A stretch of DNA of 64,000 nucleotides from Nymphaea colorata (taxonomy: Eukaryota > Streptophyta > Magnoliopsida > Nymphaeales > Nymphaeaceae), in the NCBI RefSeq assembly GCF_008831285.2, contig NC_045142.1:17919354-17983353 (forward strand). Direction: 5' to 3'. Numbering within the stretch: position 1 is the first letter of the stretch; each line of letters starts with the position of its first letter. Below are positions 13,601 to 24,449 of the stretch, piece by piece. A program made the translations under genes and the position numbers. Under the pieces are notes generated by a model. It saw only the letters and a program-made list of their open reading frames with translations, ran no database searches and was not told the origin of the DNA.

Positions 13601-16600
13601 GGGGTAATCAATAAGAATCTTGAAATAAATAAAAGCTGACTCAGCTAAAACTACCAAGACAATATACCATAGACTTTACTGCCTTCAATTTTCACTTTTC
13701 CCTAACTTTTGAAATGTGATGTTCAAAATATCTTAACAATTGAAGGCACACAAATGACCCACCATGGTTTCGTTTTACCAAGGTATGAAAAAAGTAAACT
13801 TAACAGTTTATCCATAGAGAGACCCTTAGTTATTATCCTTGCAATGAAGCTTTTCCTTGTTCAATTCAGAAATTGCCCTGGTCAAGGTAACTAGCAATCT
13901 TCTGGTTGTGAAGCTACATTTCCTCAGTTGGAGCTCTGCACTTTGTTTTGCTAGTTTTTTCAAGCGTAAATAAACCTTCCCACCTATATGCCTTCAAAAT
14001 CTGGCCAATCTTTGTGATAAGCAAAGAAGCCCAGAACACAACAGACATACATGAAAAGTCCAAGTCATTCATGTAATTGTCATGAATGCAATTAATTCAC
14101 ACAAAAAAGAAACAAACAGCAACTTGCTTTCAAAATAAGCACACATTTTTTAGTAGGATAGCTTCAAAAAGATTGCAAGGTTTCATCAAAGATTGGCCAA
14201 CAGTAGTTGTCAAGGTAATCCTCCATATCCAGAAAGGAGCATAAGTTGTTGTAGAAACGGTAAAGGCGAGTAGAACAATGAACACACACGGATGTAACGT
14301 GGAAAACCCCTCAACTAGAGGGAAAAAAACCATGAGTGAGGAGGATTGGTGCCCACTAGCAACCAGACACTCTCTCTCATAAACTTTCATTCAAACTGAA
14401 AAGAGGGATTACAAGGGTATAAATAGAACCCAACAACATAACAAAGTGGATCGGGTCCAGACCCAAACCCGTAATAACCAAACCCATCAACACTCCCCCT
14501 CAAGTTCGGCATACAGATCAAACACGCCTAACTTGGATACATTTCTCTCAAATGAAGTAGAAGACAAGGCTTTGGTCAGAACATCAGCTGTCTGGTCTTC
14601 ACATTTCATGTAAAGAAGAACAAGTTCTTTGGCATCAATTCTCTTTCGAATGAAGTGATGGTCAATCTCAACATGTTTTGTCATGTCATGTAACACATGG
14701 TTGTTGGCCAAGTTGATTGCTGACTTGTTATCGCAATACATCTTCATCGGTCTTTCAAGCTTTATACCAATATCGGTCAACAGTACTTTCAGCCACAGTA
14801 GATCAGAAACTCCCATAGCAACTACTCTTTATTCTGCTTCAGCACTGGAACGAGAGCAAATGTCTTGTCTCTTACTCCTCCACGCTACGAGATTCCCTCC
14901 CAAATAAATAGCAGTAGCCTAAGGTGGACCTCCTAGTGTCAATACAACCTGCCCAGTCTGCATTTGAGTAACCTTCAATCCCAAGAGTGTTTTGCTAAAC
15001 ATATAGGAGACCCTTGCCAGGATTCCTCTTCAAGTAACACAAGTTTCTGTCGACAGCCTTCAAGTGAGCATCCGTGGGAACATGCATGAATTGACTCATC
15101 ACATTCACAGCAAAGGTAATATCAGGTCTAGTGATAATAAGATAAATCAACTTCCCAACTAGACGTTGATATCTTCCTTTGGCCTCTTCACAGAGAGGCT
15201 CCCCATCTCTAAGACTCAGCTTGTGCCCAATATCGAGAGGAGTAGAGGCAGGTCTACACCCCAGTTTTTCGGTTTCATTTAACAAATTTAGAGTGTACTT
15301 CCGTTGATTTAGCACAAGGCTAGTACCAGACCTAGCAATTTTAATGCCAAGTAAATATTTTAGCTTACCAAGGTCTTTGAGATCGAACTCGATCACCAAC
15401 AGTTTCTTTTGACTTAGTTATTTTATCTTCATCATCACCTGTGACAATCATATCATCAACATATACCAACAAAAAAGTAACTTTTTGCTCATTTCTCTTC
15501 ACAAAGAGTGTATGATCTCTATTCCCTTGATGATATCCATATTGTCTCATTACAAGTCTAAGTAGTTCAAACCATGCTCGAGGGGATTGCTTCAGCCCAT
15601 ACAGAGCTTTCCTTAGCTTGCAACATTTTTCGGGTTCCTCATATCCTGGAGGCATACACATATACACTTCCTTATCAAGGTCTCCATTGAGAAAAGCGTT
15701 CTTGACATCATGTTGGTACATCTTCCACTCCTTTATCACTGCTAAGGAGATAACGACTCTGACAGTCTTCATCTTTGCAACAGGGGCAAAGGTCTCCAAA
15801 TAGTCAATTCCATATTTCTAACTGAACCCATTGGCAACAAGTCGAGCTTTATATCTGTCTACACTCCCATCTGGCTTATATTTCATGGTGTAAACCCACT
15901 TAGATCCTACCAGATGAGCCGCTCCAGGAATCTTTACCACCTTCCATGTCCTGTTTCTGTTCAAGGATTCTATCTCTTCTTGCATAGCATAAGCCTATTT
16001 GGGATCACACTGAGCCTCAGCAACAGTCCTGAGAACACAGCCAAAAAAAGAGATGAAACAAAACAATTGTATTCCTTGCTCAGTCTAGAATATGACATGA
16101 AGTTACCAATAGGGTGTTGAGTACATGACCTGACACCCTTTCTGAGAACAATGGGTAATTCTTCACTTTCAGCCTTTGCCTGAGTACCTTCAACTGACAT
16201 CTCTTGAGCACGACTTGGGTCATCCAAGGAATGAGTAGCATTAGGATTGGGAGTGGGATTTTTGTCACCAAAAGGTGTCACTTCGTCAGCTTCATCAGTG
16301 GGTCCTGCCACAGGCAACCTTCGCCTAGAGTAAACCTGCCCAAACAAATGGTCATGTCCCTCCTTATCCACAGTTGAACATTCATCATCCTTATTGTGCT
16401 CTAGAGGGTTAGTAACCTGAATCTCTTCCTTCTTGTATTCTATAAAATCTGTAAAATGAATTTCTTGATTTGGAGAATACTCTTCTCTCATTGTAAACCT
16501 CTCCCCCTGAAAAGAATTCTCACCAAAATAGGAAGCGTGTTCTAGGAAGGTGACATCTTTGGTAACATAGGCACAACCAGTGGAAGGGTCTCGAGACTCT

Positions 16601-19600
16601 CGACACTTATATCCTTTTTAAGTGGGGGAATAACCTAGAAAAACACCTTTAATCGGCCTTGGATCAAGCTTTTTAATATTAGGACTGTGATTGTGAATAA
16701 AACAAACACAGCCAAAAACTCTAGGTAGAAGAGAGAAAGGTTCACGACTCCGCGGTAACATAGAATGAGGCGTCTGTCTGCCCATCCAACACACGACTAG
16801 GCATACAGTTAATTAGATACGCACTGGTCAACACAACATCCCCCCAATACTTTTTTGGAACATGACGTTGAAAAAGAAGAGCTCGAGTCATATTCAATAA
16901 CTGACGATTCTTCCGTTCAACAACTCCATTTTGAGGATGAGTATAACTACAGGAAGTCTCATGAACAATTCCCTCTTTTCAAAAGAAGCTATCAACAAAC
17001 TGACACATATATTCACGAGCATTGTCAGACCGAAAGGTCTTAACAGAGGTCCAAAATTGCGTTTTCACAAGACAATGAAAGTCTCTATGACATTAGGTAC
17101 TTCACTACGGTCTTTCAGCAAGTAAACAAAGGTGTTACGAGAACAATCATCTATAAAAGTGATAAAATACTAAAAACCATGACAAGAAGGAATTTCCGAA
17201 GGCCCCCACACATCAGAATGAATCAAGGCAAACACCTCATTAGAACGATGGATAGAAACAGGATATGAAGCCCTAACATGTTTAGCCAGGTGACAGACAT
17301 CACAAGACATCATAGTTATATCTAACCTGGAACATAAATTAGGAAACAATTGTCTAAGAATTCCAAGAAGAAGGTGTCCAAGGCGCTCATGCCAACACAA
17401 GTTATACATATCCAGAAAGGAGCATAAGTAGCAAATCAGAACTTGGGCAAAATAAGGATGGACACATAATGAGTTGCCAATTTAGTAGACAAAAAATGAG
17501 ATAGGCAAGTTCTTCCCAAAAACTGTTCCAAGAACTCTATGTTTTTAACTCCATCTAGTTAAAAGTCCATGGATAACATCTAGGACAAAAGAACAAATTG
17601 AAAAACAATCAGAAGAAAATTTCTAACATGATAGATAGTAAATTATGTTTTAAAACATAATTGTCTGTTTTAAAACATAATTGCCTGTAACCCAATTCAT
17701 TCCAAAGAACCAACATAAACATCATTCATGCGGCTGTATTGAGGTGCTCCTTAAGAAATGTCATCAAATTTGAGAAGAAATAGGTGAATCTTTTATTTGA
17801 TCAAATAGTTCAATCTACAATCCCATGAACTTGAAAGAGATGCTCCTCGACAATTGGATAATCAGAATAAGAGAGGTTTGCAGTCAAATTAAGCTCCATC
17901 CAGATTGTCATTTGCTTGAAACATACCTCATCGCCCAGTGCCTGCTCAACCTTTGAGCAAACTGCCTACTTTCCAATAGCTTGTTCAGAATGCAATTCAG
18001 CAAGCATGCTTCATGCATAATAGGATGATAAATAAAATCTCTAACAGAAGAAATAAAACCTCTGACAGAATAAACAATGGGTAATGTCATGTGGTACATC
18101 CAACGATTTGGATAATTTCGTTCGAATCAGAACCAATCAACATCATCATGCCAGATACCAATCACCTGTGTCAACTACTTTCTCACACGCCATAGAAATT
18201 CTATATCAAATGGATTAGGCTTGGAGTTGAGCAACCCATCTGGCCATCCATCATGACTACCCACCCACTTTCAAACAGCAATTGATATGAAAGAAATGCA
18301 ACAAGAGGGAGGAGAAGGAGGCTTTACCCAATCCTTCTTCATTCGGTATCTTTGGATTCCACAGTTTGTTGCTGATAAAACTCCAGCAAAAAGCCCTAAG
18401 ACAGAACAACTAATCATATCTGCAGCTGCCTAATGGCAAAACAAACCTGGAAATTTCACAGCTTGCTCAAATTGAACTAGTTGCAAACAAATAACAAAAT
18501 ACAGGAATAGAAAGAAAAAATGCAACAGCCTTCACAAATTATTTATAAAATATTGATGAGAAAAAGACGTGAAATATCTCATCCCTTTAACATGAAATGA
18601 TGGACAGGAAGCATAAAGGTGGACCTGTTGAATACTCATAAGGGGCGTTTGGTAAAAGGAACACAGTGTTCCATTAATCTATCCCAATCTTTGGAAGACA
18701 TTCATGGAATATAATGTTCCTATTACTGAACACCCTTTTACATTCATGGAATATAATGTTCCTATTACCGAACACCCTTTTCTTGGACAAGGATATCCAT
18801 GGTGTCATATTGAGTCTCTATTTCAAATGAAGTGAGTAAAACCTGATAAAACAGGACAAATGTCACAAATATCAACTTATTGTAAACTAGGAATAGAGAG
18901 AGATATGTAAAGACTATAGAAGTATCCGCTTCCAGTGGCTTCTGGATCAACCAGGCCAGAAGCTATACCATGATCAGCATAACCACAGCATCAGTAACCA
19001 GGCCCTACTTTGAAATCATCCAGCACCAAAGCATAGGTTTGGCTTGACCGACAGTAAACAAGCTTTTTTTTTTTTCTGGGAACTGAAAGGTAATCTCATC
19101 AAAAGGAGAAAGAACAAACACCATGCTTAGACCAGTTCTCCACTGTCGCCAAATCTCAGCAACAAGCAGGTGATAGAATATCATGGCATGACTTTATACT
19201 GAAATGAATATACACATACAGCAAAAAGTACACTCTTTGTCTTCCAAAAAGCCACTGGAGATCTTGGACTGAACCGCTGTTTTTGCAATATGAATTATAG
19301 AACAAAAACTTGCCAGCTGTCATTTGAATTCTGATGTTATGCAATTTATTGCCATTCAAAGCAATATGCTCATCATGTGATCCTCCGTCCTCGTCCAAGA
19401 TGCAATTATACATAAGATGTGCTGGACCGGTCAGAGCCACACTATCTGAGTGAGAGATGTTACATTTCCAAACTTAAAGGTATTGTTCCCCACATAATGG
19501 AACAAAAAAATGATTATCATAAAATATATGATGAAATTAGCAGCAGATTGTTTGCCACAGAAACAAGTAAGATATAAAGATAAAAATCAACTTTTATTGA

Positions 19601-22350
19601 TTTCCTACAATTTGAAAAGTCATATGACATTTCAGATAGGCAAGAAATCAGTCATACACGATCCAACCGGAATTACTCTTTGGAATCAAGGTCTGCAAAA
19701 AATAATTTTTAGCAAAAGACCATTAACTGAACTAAGATCAACTATAAAATACTTAATCTTTTAGACATTGGTATGGATAAGATATGTACAAGCAAGTGAC
19801 TGGAACTGTGAATTCTGTTCATCCAAAATTCACTAGCATCAAGCTGACCTACATCAACAAGTAATGCAGAGGGATTTGAAAGGAAATCACCAAAGCTGGT
19901 CCTATGCATACTAATCAGCATCAGAGTAAGAATTTTAAAGGAAAATGATATGATTACCACATTGTATTCCATATTTGCCAACACAGCTGGCCTGCAAAAA
20001 ATTGTCATCATCAGAAAAGAGAACACATGAAAAAAGAATATGAACAAATTGAATATTAAATTTTATTTGATGGGCAAGGAAAAATAGTTAAATAGACCAT
20101 CTCAAATTAGGATTGTACACCAAACTCAGATGGACCATTTCTTATTAAGCAACAAAGAATTAACAATCAACCATTTAATTTCTTACCACAACAGCAGTCC
20201 GAGCAAGACCAGTAAGACCTGATCCCACAAGAAAAGACAAGTCAGAGGCATAAAACATACACCACATGCAAGTAATAACTAAATGGACAAAAAAAAAAGA
20301 ACCAAATGAAATCCACTTAAATGCCAAATGGTAGAAAACTATGTTGCATAATCTCCCATCAGAATAGAAGATTAGAAAAAAAAAAAAAAGCTTATTGCTC
20401 TCTTTTCAAGTACAATAATTTTAGTGTAAAACTTTCCTTTTCTACCTCTTTTCTGAGCTTCATAAGGACCAAAAAACATCCCCCAAGCACTTCCTGCCTA
20501 AAACAAACATAAATTACTGTGAACATACATCCAAATACTAATGAAGATAAGACTGTAACACTGCTTAATCTTCGTACAAAACAAAAATAATATTTTAAAA
20601 TGAGCATTTTAAATTAAAATATGAATGTGGGTTTCGTTGTAATGACATGTCTATAACCAATCTTGTATGAGCACATGAATTGTTAGAAATTGACCCAAAT
20701 TTTTGAATTTTTACAATTCTTGCCAATATTTAGAAGTGAGACTTGGAATTTTTCAGTGAGGATGCTAAATTCACAAAGACCTAGATTGAATGACCAAAGA
20801 ACCTGACGAGTGAAAACAATGCAGGTCTCGGAAATATGCATCGAAATTCAATCCAATTATTGAAAGAAAACATGTGTATGGACTCAAGTAATACTTCAAT
20901 TGGTTGGTTTCTTCCTGCTTTTTCCTCATTTAGTTATTCATTATCACGGAACGACATCTTGACAAGTCCAAATTCCATGATCATGGACCCGAGGAAGTCA
21001 AAACCAAAAGATAGGCTAATCCAAGAAGAGAAAATGTATTCAAAAGGTTGAGCATCCAATGAAGAACTGCTATTCCTGTGGTTGCTGATGAAGAATATTT
21101 GATGTCTCAAAGAAGCTAAGACCGAGTAGGATTCATTGAGGTGCGTTAGCTTCTGATAAGAAACTCCAATGTACCTTCCTGCCATATTATGAGCCAGGTT
21201 TGGTAAAGACAGGCCAATCAAGAAGAGGGACTGTGTTCAACAAGTTGAGTGTCCAAAAAGAACAGCTCTTCTTGTGGTTGACAGTGAAGATCATTTGCTC
21301 GTAGACTCGAAGAAGTCAAGTCCAAGCAGGATTCACTGAGGTGCCTTGGAATCAGATGAGCTACTTAAACGTACCTTCTTGCCATATCAATAAGCCACCG
21401 TTGCTGAAGACAGGCTAATCCAAGAACGGAGAATGCATTCAACAGGTCGAGCATCCAATGAATAACAGCTATTCATGTGGGTGCTATGAAGATCGTTTGC
21501 ATAATCTAGCAGAATCAACTAGATTTGGGGACAAAAACCTATACTCGGGACAAAAACCTATACATCAGTTTTTGCTACTACATAGTACATATATATTCGT
21601 TATTCAATATTCAATCTATTTCTGGACTGTATCGTAAGATTAATCTCACTAATCCCACCATACATGCCCAGAAGAAACCTAACTAAGAAACAGAAACTGC
21701 ACCAAGAAAAAGCGCATAACACCAAGGAGATAATCAGATGGACGAACTTATTGAAAAAAAAAAAAAAACTGTGCAAACAAGACTAAGCAACATTGCCCAA
21801 ACCAAGTCATAATTTGCCATGTCAATGAAATGCTAACTTGACTTAACATTCCTTATGCTTCAAAGGAGCATCTACTTATCCTTCTTTATGTTCTAAGAAG
21901 TCTGTTTCTGTGATCAACATGACACTGGACATAATCAATCGTAAGAGAAAAATCTCACTCTCAAATCAATAACAAGAAGATGGCGACCATTTTAAGCATC
22001 AAAATTGACAACGGAAAATTGCAACCAAGAAAACAAACGAATAGAAGTGCTTGCTCATATCGATGACCACCGACTTGACGTCCCCAAAAATGCCAACCGC
22101 CAAACACTCTTCCAAATCTCAGATGTGAAGACTAACATGAAATTCGTGAATTTGCACGAATAAAACGAAATGGGGAGTGACAACTGATCTTGAAATGCTG
22201 AATTCAACAATTGTAACTAGAATTCAAGCTCTTTGCTATGTTACACGAAGATAACAGTAGGAAGGGAGAATAATATACCGCTCCAAGCCTGAGGAATGAA
22301 TCGACGGCGAGGGAAGAACAAGGGATGCCGTCCCTCAACTCGCCGTCCAT
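7650..22350 (-). CDS. OEP164: outer envelope pore protein 16-4-like (Tim17/OEP16 family)
   Basis: Small four-helix channel protein of the Tim17/22/23-OEP16 family, in the outer plastid or mitochondrial membrane. Six exons join in phase: 22279-22350 (ATG at 22350), 20446-20497, 20187-20218, 19958-19991, 18328-18395 and 7650-7784. The product is 130 aa, close to Arabidopsis OEP16-4 as I recall it. Recognisable pieces are the start [63 protein letters not shown] and an Ala/Gly-rich final helix ending DHWRKI. The exon ends alternate between phase 0 and phase 1 and match each time. The last intron (7785-18327) is 10.5 kb because a gypsy element and a copia fragment sit in it. The leader has two short upstream ORFs (22441-22464, 7 codons; 22391-22399, ATG-GAT-TGA). 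A dual-targeted relative cannot be excluded. Confidence 0.9.
8008..8424 (-). repeat. 3' LTR of gypsy copy 1
   Basis: 417 bp, TGTTCCC...GTGACA on the minus strand, directly downstream of a purine tract (8425-8440). Pairs with 13055-13471 and is close to the LTRs of copy 2 (37149-37555 and 43651-44066). Confidence 0.93.
8441..12151 (-). pseudogene. gypsy copy 1 zinc knuckle, protease, RT, RNase H, integrase, chromodomain (broken)
   Basis: In coding order on the minus strand: a CCHC zinc knuckle near 12000-12040 (starts CWICGGKHQ); protease 11483-11836, with active site VDSEATHNF where D-S/T-G-A is expected; RT about 10362-11180, with [16 protein letters not shown] and the catalytic YLDDIVVF; RNase H 9996-10295 ([15 protein letters not shown]); integrase 8829-9650 ([27 protein letters not shown]); chromodomain 8441-8600. 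Breaks seen: a TAG after GMEFLRG at the protease end, frame changes at about 9650-9930 with loss of roughly 28 bp that removes part of the integrase zinc finger (present in copy 2), and TGG to TGA in the chromodomain. It is a dead copy. Confidence 0.9.
12152..12958 (-). pseudogene. gypsy copy 1 Gag, interrupted by a stop
   Basis: Gag starts at ATG 12958 (MASQYNLRG), 97 bp inside the 5' LTR boundary. It has a coiled, charged N-terminal half and the capsid-like [17 protein letters not shown] and [11 protein letters not shown] segments of plant retrotransposon Gag. The frame ends at a TAG after PETLE. Copy 2 has CAG at the same place, so this is a nonsense change (CAG to TAG) and the frame continues towards the zinc knuckle. 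Confidence 0.88.
13041..13052 (-). other. primer binding site, initiator tRNA-Met type
   Basis: TGGTATCAGAGC on the minus strand, two bases inside the 5' LTR. This is the standard complement of the initiator methionine tRNA 3' end used by many plant LTR elements. Confidence 0.85.
13055..13471 (-). repeat. 5' LTR of gypsy copy 1
   Basis: 417 bp, the same length as the other LTR, about 93% identical by eye. Most differences are C/T or G/A changes. Confidence 0.93.
14224..14246. repeat. 23-bp direct repeat, left flank of copia fragment
   Basis: Begins CATATCCAGAAAGG and ends CATAAGT. It is identical to 17407-17429. It abuts the outer edge of the copia 3' LTR exactly at 14247. Confidence 0.9.
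14247..14492 (-). repeat. 3' LTR of the copia element
   Basis: 246 bp, beginning TGTTGATGGG and ending CTACAACA on the minus strand (TG...CA, with TGTTG/CAACA ends). The polypurine tract at 14493-14505 reads TTGAGGGGGAG just upstream, the usual copia arrangement. Confidence 0.85.
14247..17406 (-). mobile_element. Ty1/copia element, 5'-truncated
   Basis: The 3' end is intact: LTR 14247-14492 with a purine tract before it. Coding order on the minus strand is GAG-pre-integrase, a degraded integrase/linker, RT and RNase H, as in Ty1/copia. Everything upstream of the GAG-pre-integrase domain (5' LTR, primer site, gag, protease) is missing. A 23-bp direct repeat flanks the fragment, although copia insertions normally make 5 bp. 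It lies sense-oriented in the last intron of the OEP16-4-like gene. Confidence 0.9.
14487..17409 (-). pseudogene. copia pol remnant: GAG-pre-integrase, RT, RNase H
   Basis: Pieces in order on the minus strand: 17170-17409, GAG-pre-integrase (CWHERLGHL, the CDVCHLAKH zinc-finger pair, IHSDVWGPS); a degraded integrase and linker region 15970-17170; RT 15365-15799 ([24 protein letters not shown], catalytic YVDDMIVTG); RT end 14995-15399 ([23 protein letters not shown]); RNase H 14487-14816 ([31 protein letters not shown]). Frameshifts and stops separate the pieces, so no complete polyprotein can be made. Confidence 0.9.
17407..17429. repeat. 23-bp direct repeat, right flank of copia fragment
   Basis: Identical to 14224-14246 and begins where recognisable copia sequence stops. 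Confidence 0.9.
17641..17662. repeat. 22-bp perfect palindrome, partly duplicated
   Basis: AATTATGTTTT followed by its reverse complement. Most of it is repeated directly 22 bp further on (about 17666-17684). Intronic, with no function inferred. Confidence 0.6.
18641..18781. mobile_element. short inverted-repeat element (MITE) with duplicated right end
   Basis: The left end AGGGGCGTTTGGTAAAAGG and the right end (inverted) AAGGGTGTTCGGTAATAGG extend to matching GGAACA...TTCC segments, so the terminal repeats are about 32 bp. The right 42 bp occurs twice in tandem (18698-18739 and 18740-18781). No target duplication is clear, so the superfamily is undecided. Confidence 0.55.
20985..21505. repeat. 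three degenerate tandem copies of a ~200-bp unit
   Basis: The landmark AGGCTAATCCAAGAA recurs at about 21014, 21210 and 21411, giving periods of about 196 and 201 bp. Other shared marks are GAGCATCCAATGAA, GGATTCA(T/C)TGAGGTGC and GTACCTTC(C/T)TGCCATAT. The repeat lies in the first intron of the OEP16-4-like gene and carries no coding frame. Confidence 0.75.
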
Positions 22351-22680
22351 CGCTTCTTCTCGCTTGTAATACTCTTCCTACTTCACCGATTCAATCCATC
22401 CGGACCCAAGAGGCACCGCCGCACGCCGGCGCTCCGGCTACTAGCCTCGCGCGGTCGCGCCCATTGTTTTCGTATTCATAAATATCGGAGGAACGTCTAA
22501 CGATAGTTTGAAGTTTGCTTTTCTAAAAAATTAAAAGATAAAGAACCATAAAGTTTCAGTATTGCCTAAAGTATAATGTCAGCAATACACAATAAAAGTT
22601 TCTATGTACCAACTATTTAATTATATCATTTTGTTAATTATTATAAGAGATATATGCATGGCTATAATGTCCTTTTAATA

Positions 22681-22686
<6 letters not shown>

Positions 22687-22717
<31 letters not shown>
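22687..22717. repeat. (AT)n microsatellite
   Basis: About 15 uninterrupted AT units upstream of the OEP16-4-like gene. Confidence 0.9.
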
Positions 22718-22719
<2 letters not shown>

Positions 22720-24170
22720 ACAAAAAATACTGAAAATGTTGTTATTTTGATAACATTTTAGTTACAACTAAATTTTTTATCTGGTAAGACTTCTTGAAGC
22801 AACGCTCTGATACAATTTAGATAATATATATGGTATATATAAAAGCAAAATGACATGTGAATCGATTCTTACTAAAAAGTAAGAAGTTAATTGTTTTAAA
22901 TTTTAAAGTTCGTAAAACCTAAACTAGAAATCATTTTTTATATTTTTATATTTCATATATTGTACATTTATAAATGTATAAAATAAAGCTGTAAAACACT
23001 CGAAAGCATGTACAAGAAATGTATTTAAGAGGCAGAATCCAAATATCGATCCTATAAATAATAACCCCCTTTGTCATAACAGTTTTCAAAATAACACAAT
23101 AATAGTTCGAGAAAATAGCTCAAATGGATAGGCTGAAACACGATATACGGTGGTCTTTAATTTCAGTTGAAGTACACGGAGATCTCACCCCTTGTTACTG
23201 ATACAGTTCTAAGCCCTAAGATAAAGGGAAGTAAGGGGGCGCTTCGGCTCTTGTTTAGGTAGTGAGTTACAAATTAATAGCTTTCCTATGTTAAACTATA
23301 AATCGATTATAACTTGTCCTTTTAAAATTTGTTTAAAGACGATACCCATGGTTTCATGTGCCATGTAATTTACAAAGTTTCTCAACTTATCCTGGTTTTT
23401 TCTTCTTTATCACATGAACTGGAAAAAAAAAATTAAAGACCAGCAAACTAAAGCTCAGTATACACGGTAGAATTTGGATTAGAAGTGTTGAAAGTTAAAA
23501 AAAAAAAAAAGATACTAAAAGACATTTTCTGTGAAAGACTGGTTCTTAAGTAGTCAAATAATTAGAACCTAAAAACCCAAATGAAATTTAACAGAATCTA
23601 TTAACAACATCAAACTCACTTGAAAAGGCTTTTTGGCCAATAACTAGTGAAAGTAGCTTTTTGAACGTGTGCTTTTGCAAAAATTTTGAAAAATATGATT
23701 TGATCCCTCTATAAAACATTTTTTGTTCATAGCTTTAAACATACGAGAGTTATATGGTTGATATAATAAGATTGTGATTGAGTTTTGGAATTCAACATAG
23801 ATTTTTTGACATTTCCAATATTATGAGTTTGGCAATTCGAAAGGTCCACCTTTTTTTTTTTTTATGTCGTGAAAAAAATGTGTTGACCCTTGACAAATAT
23901 ATACAAACAATATATACAACGCCATTAGCACTGGAGAGCAAGGTGAAAGAATAAAATGCCAATGGTAATGGTATCATGTTGAATGAAGACTTTGTATCAA
24001 GTTTCAATCTTGACATTTTATTGTGTGCATTCTCCCCCATCATTGATATTGGCCTTGAGAGGGCGTTTGATGGCCACAAGACACGCGGAACGGAACACAC
24101 GTGTCTAATCAATTTTTTATCAAACACCATCCGTAGTATAGGATGAACACAGCGAACGATTGAATAGGGG
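22718..24170. other. AT-rich spacer, no gene; one possible tiny inverted-repeat element
   Basis: No coding frame of note. At 24061-24129 the ends GGGCGTTTGATGG and (inverted) GGTGTTTGATAAA suggest a very short deletion derivative of a MITE; confidence in that is low. Confidence 0.4.
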
Positions 24171-24449
24171 GTATAAATTACCCATATTCCACATTGTTCT
24201 GAGCTAACCCTTAGAACAACATGGCACAGAATACTGTCTCTTGCCCCCCCAGCTGCCCTCAAGTAGAGTTTCACTCCTTCTCCTCCGTCTCTCCCCCATC
24301 TATCTTTTGAGCCTTCCCCTCACCCACTGCTCTACACCTTTCTCCCATGCTCTCTCTATTGCTCTCTTCCTTCATTCCATCAACAACGGCTCGTGCGATC
24401 ACCTTCATTGCTGCAAGGAGCTCCATCGTTGCCGTGAATAGCTCCAGGT
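24171..24449 (+). other. possible orphan promoter and first exon
   Basis: TATAAAT at 24171-24177 is followed by a pyrimidine-rich leader. An ATG at 24348 opens a 34-codon frame rich in Ser, Leu, Ala and Arg (starting MLSLLLSSFIPSTTARAITF) that runs into a consensus donor CCAG|GTGAGG. The composition is that of an organelle transit peptide, but an earlier ATG at 24221 reads only 29 codons. No downstream exon that I recognise follows before the RPL22 promoter. It may be a gene fragment or non-coding transcript. Confidence 0.25.

Noticed and set aside
14224-17429. 23-bp repeats as very short LTRs
   Set aside because: A real copia 3' LTR (14247-14492) with polypurine tract lies inside; the 23-mers are host flank.
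20985-21505. ~200-bp repeats as a CRISPR-like array
   Set aside because: Long diverged units without short identical repeats and spacers, and the genome is eukaryotic.
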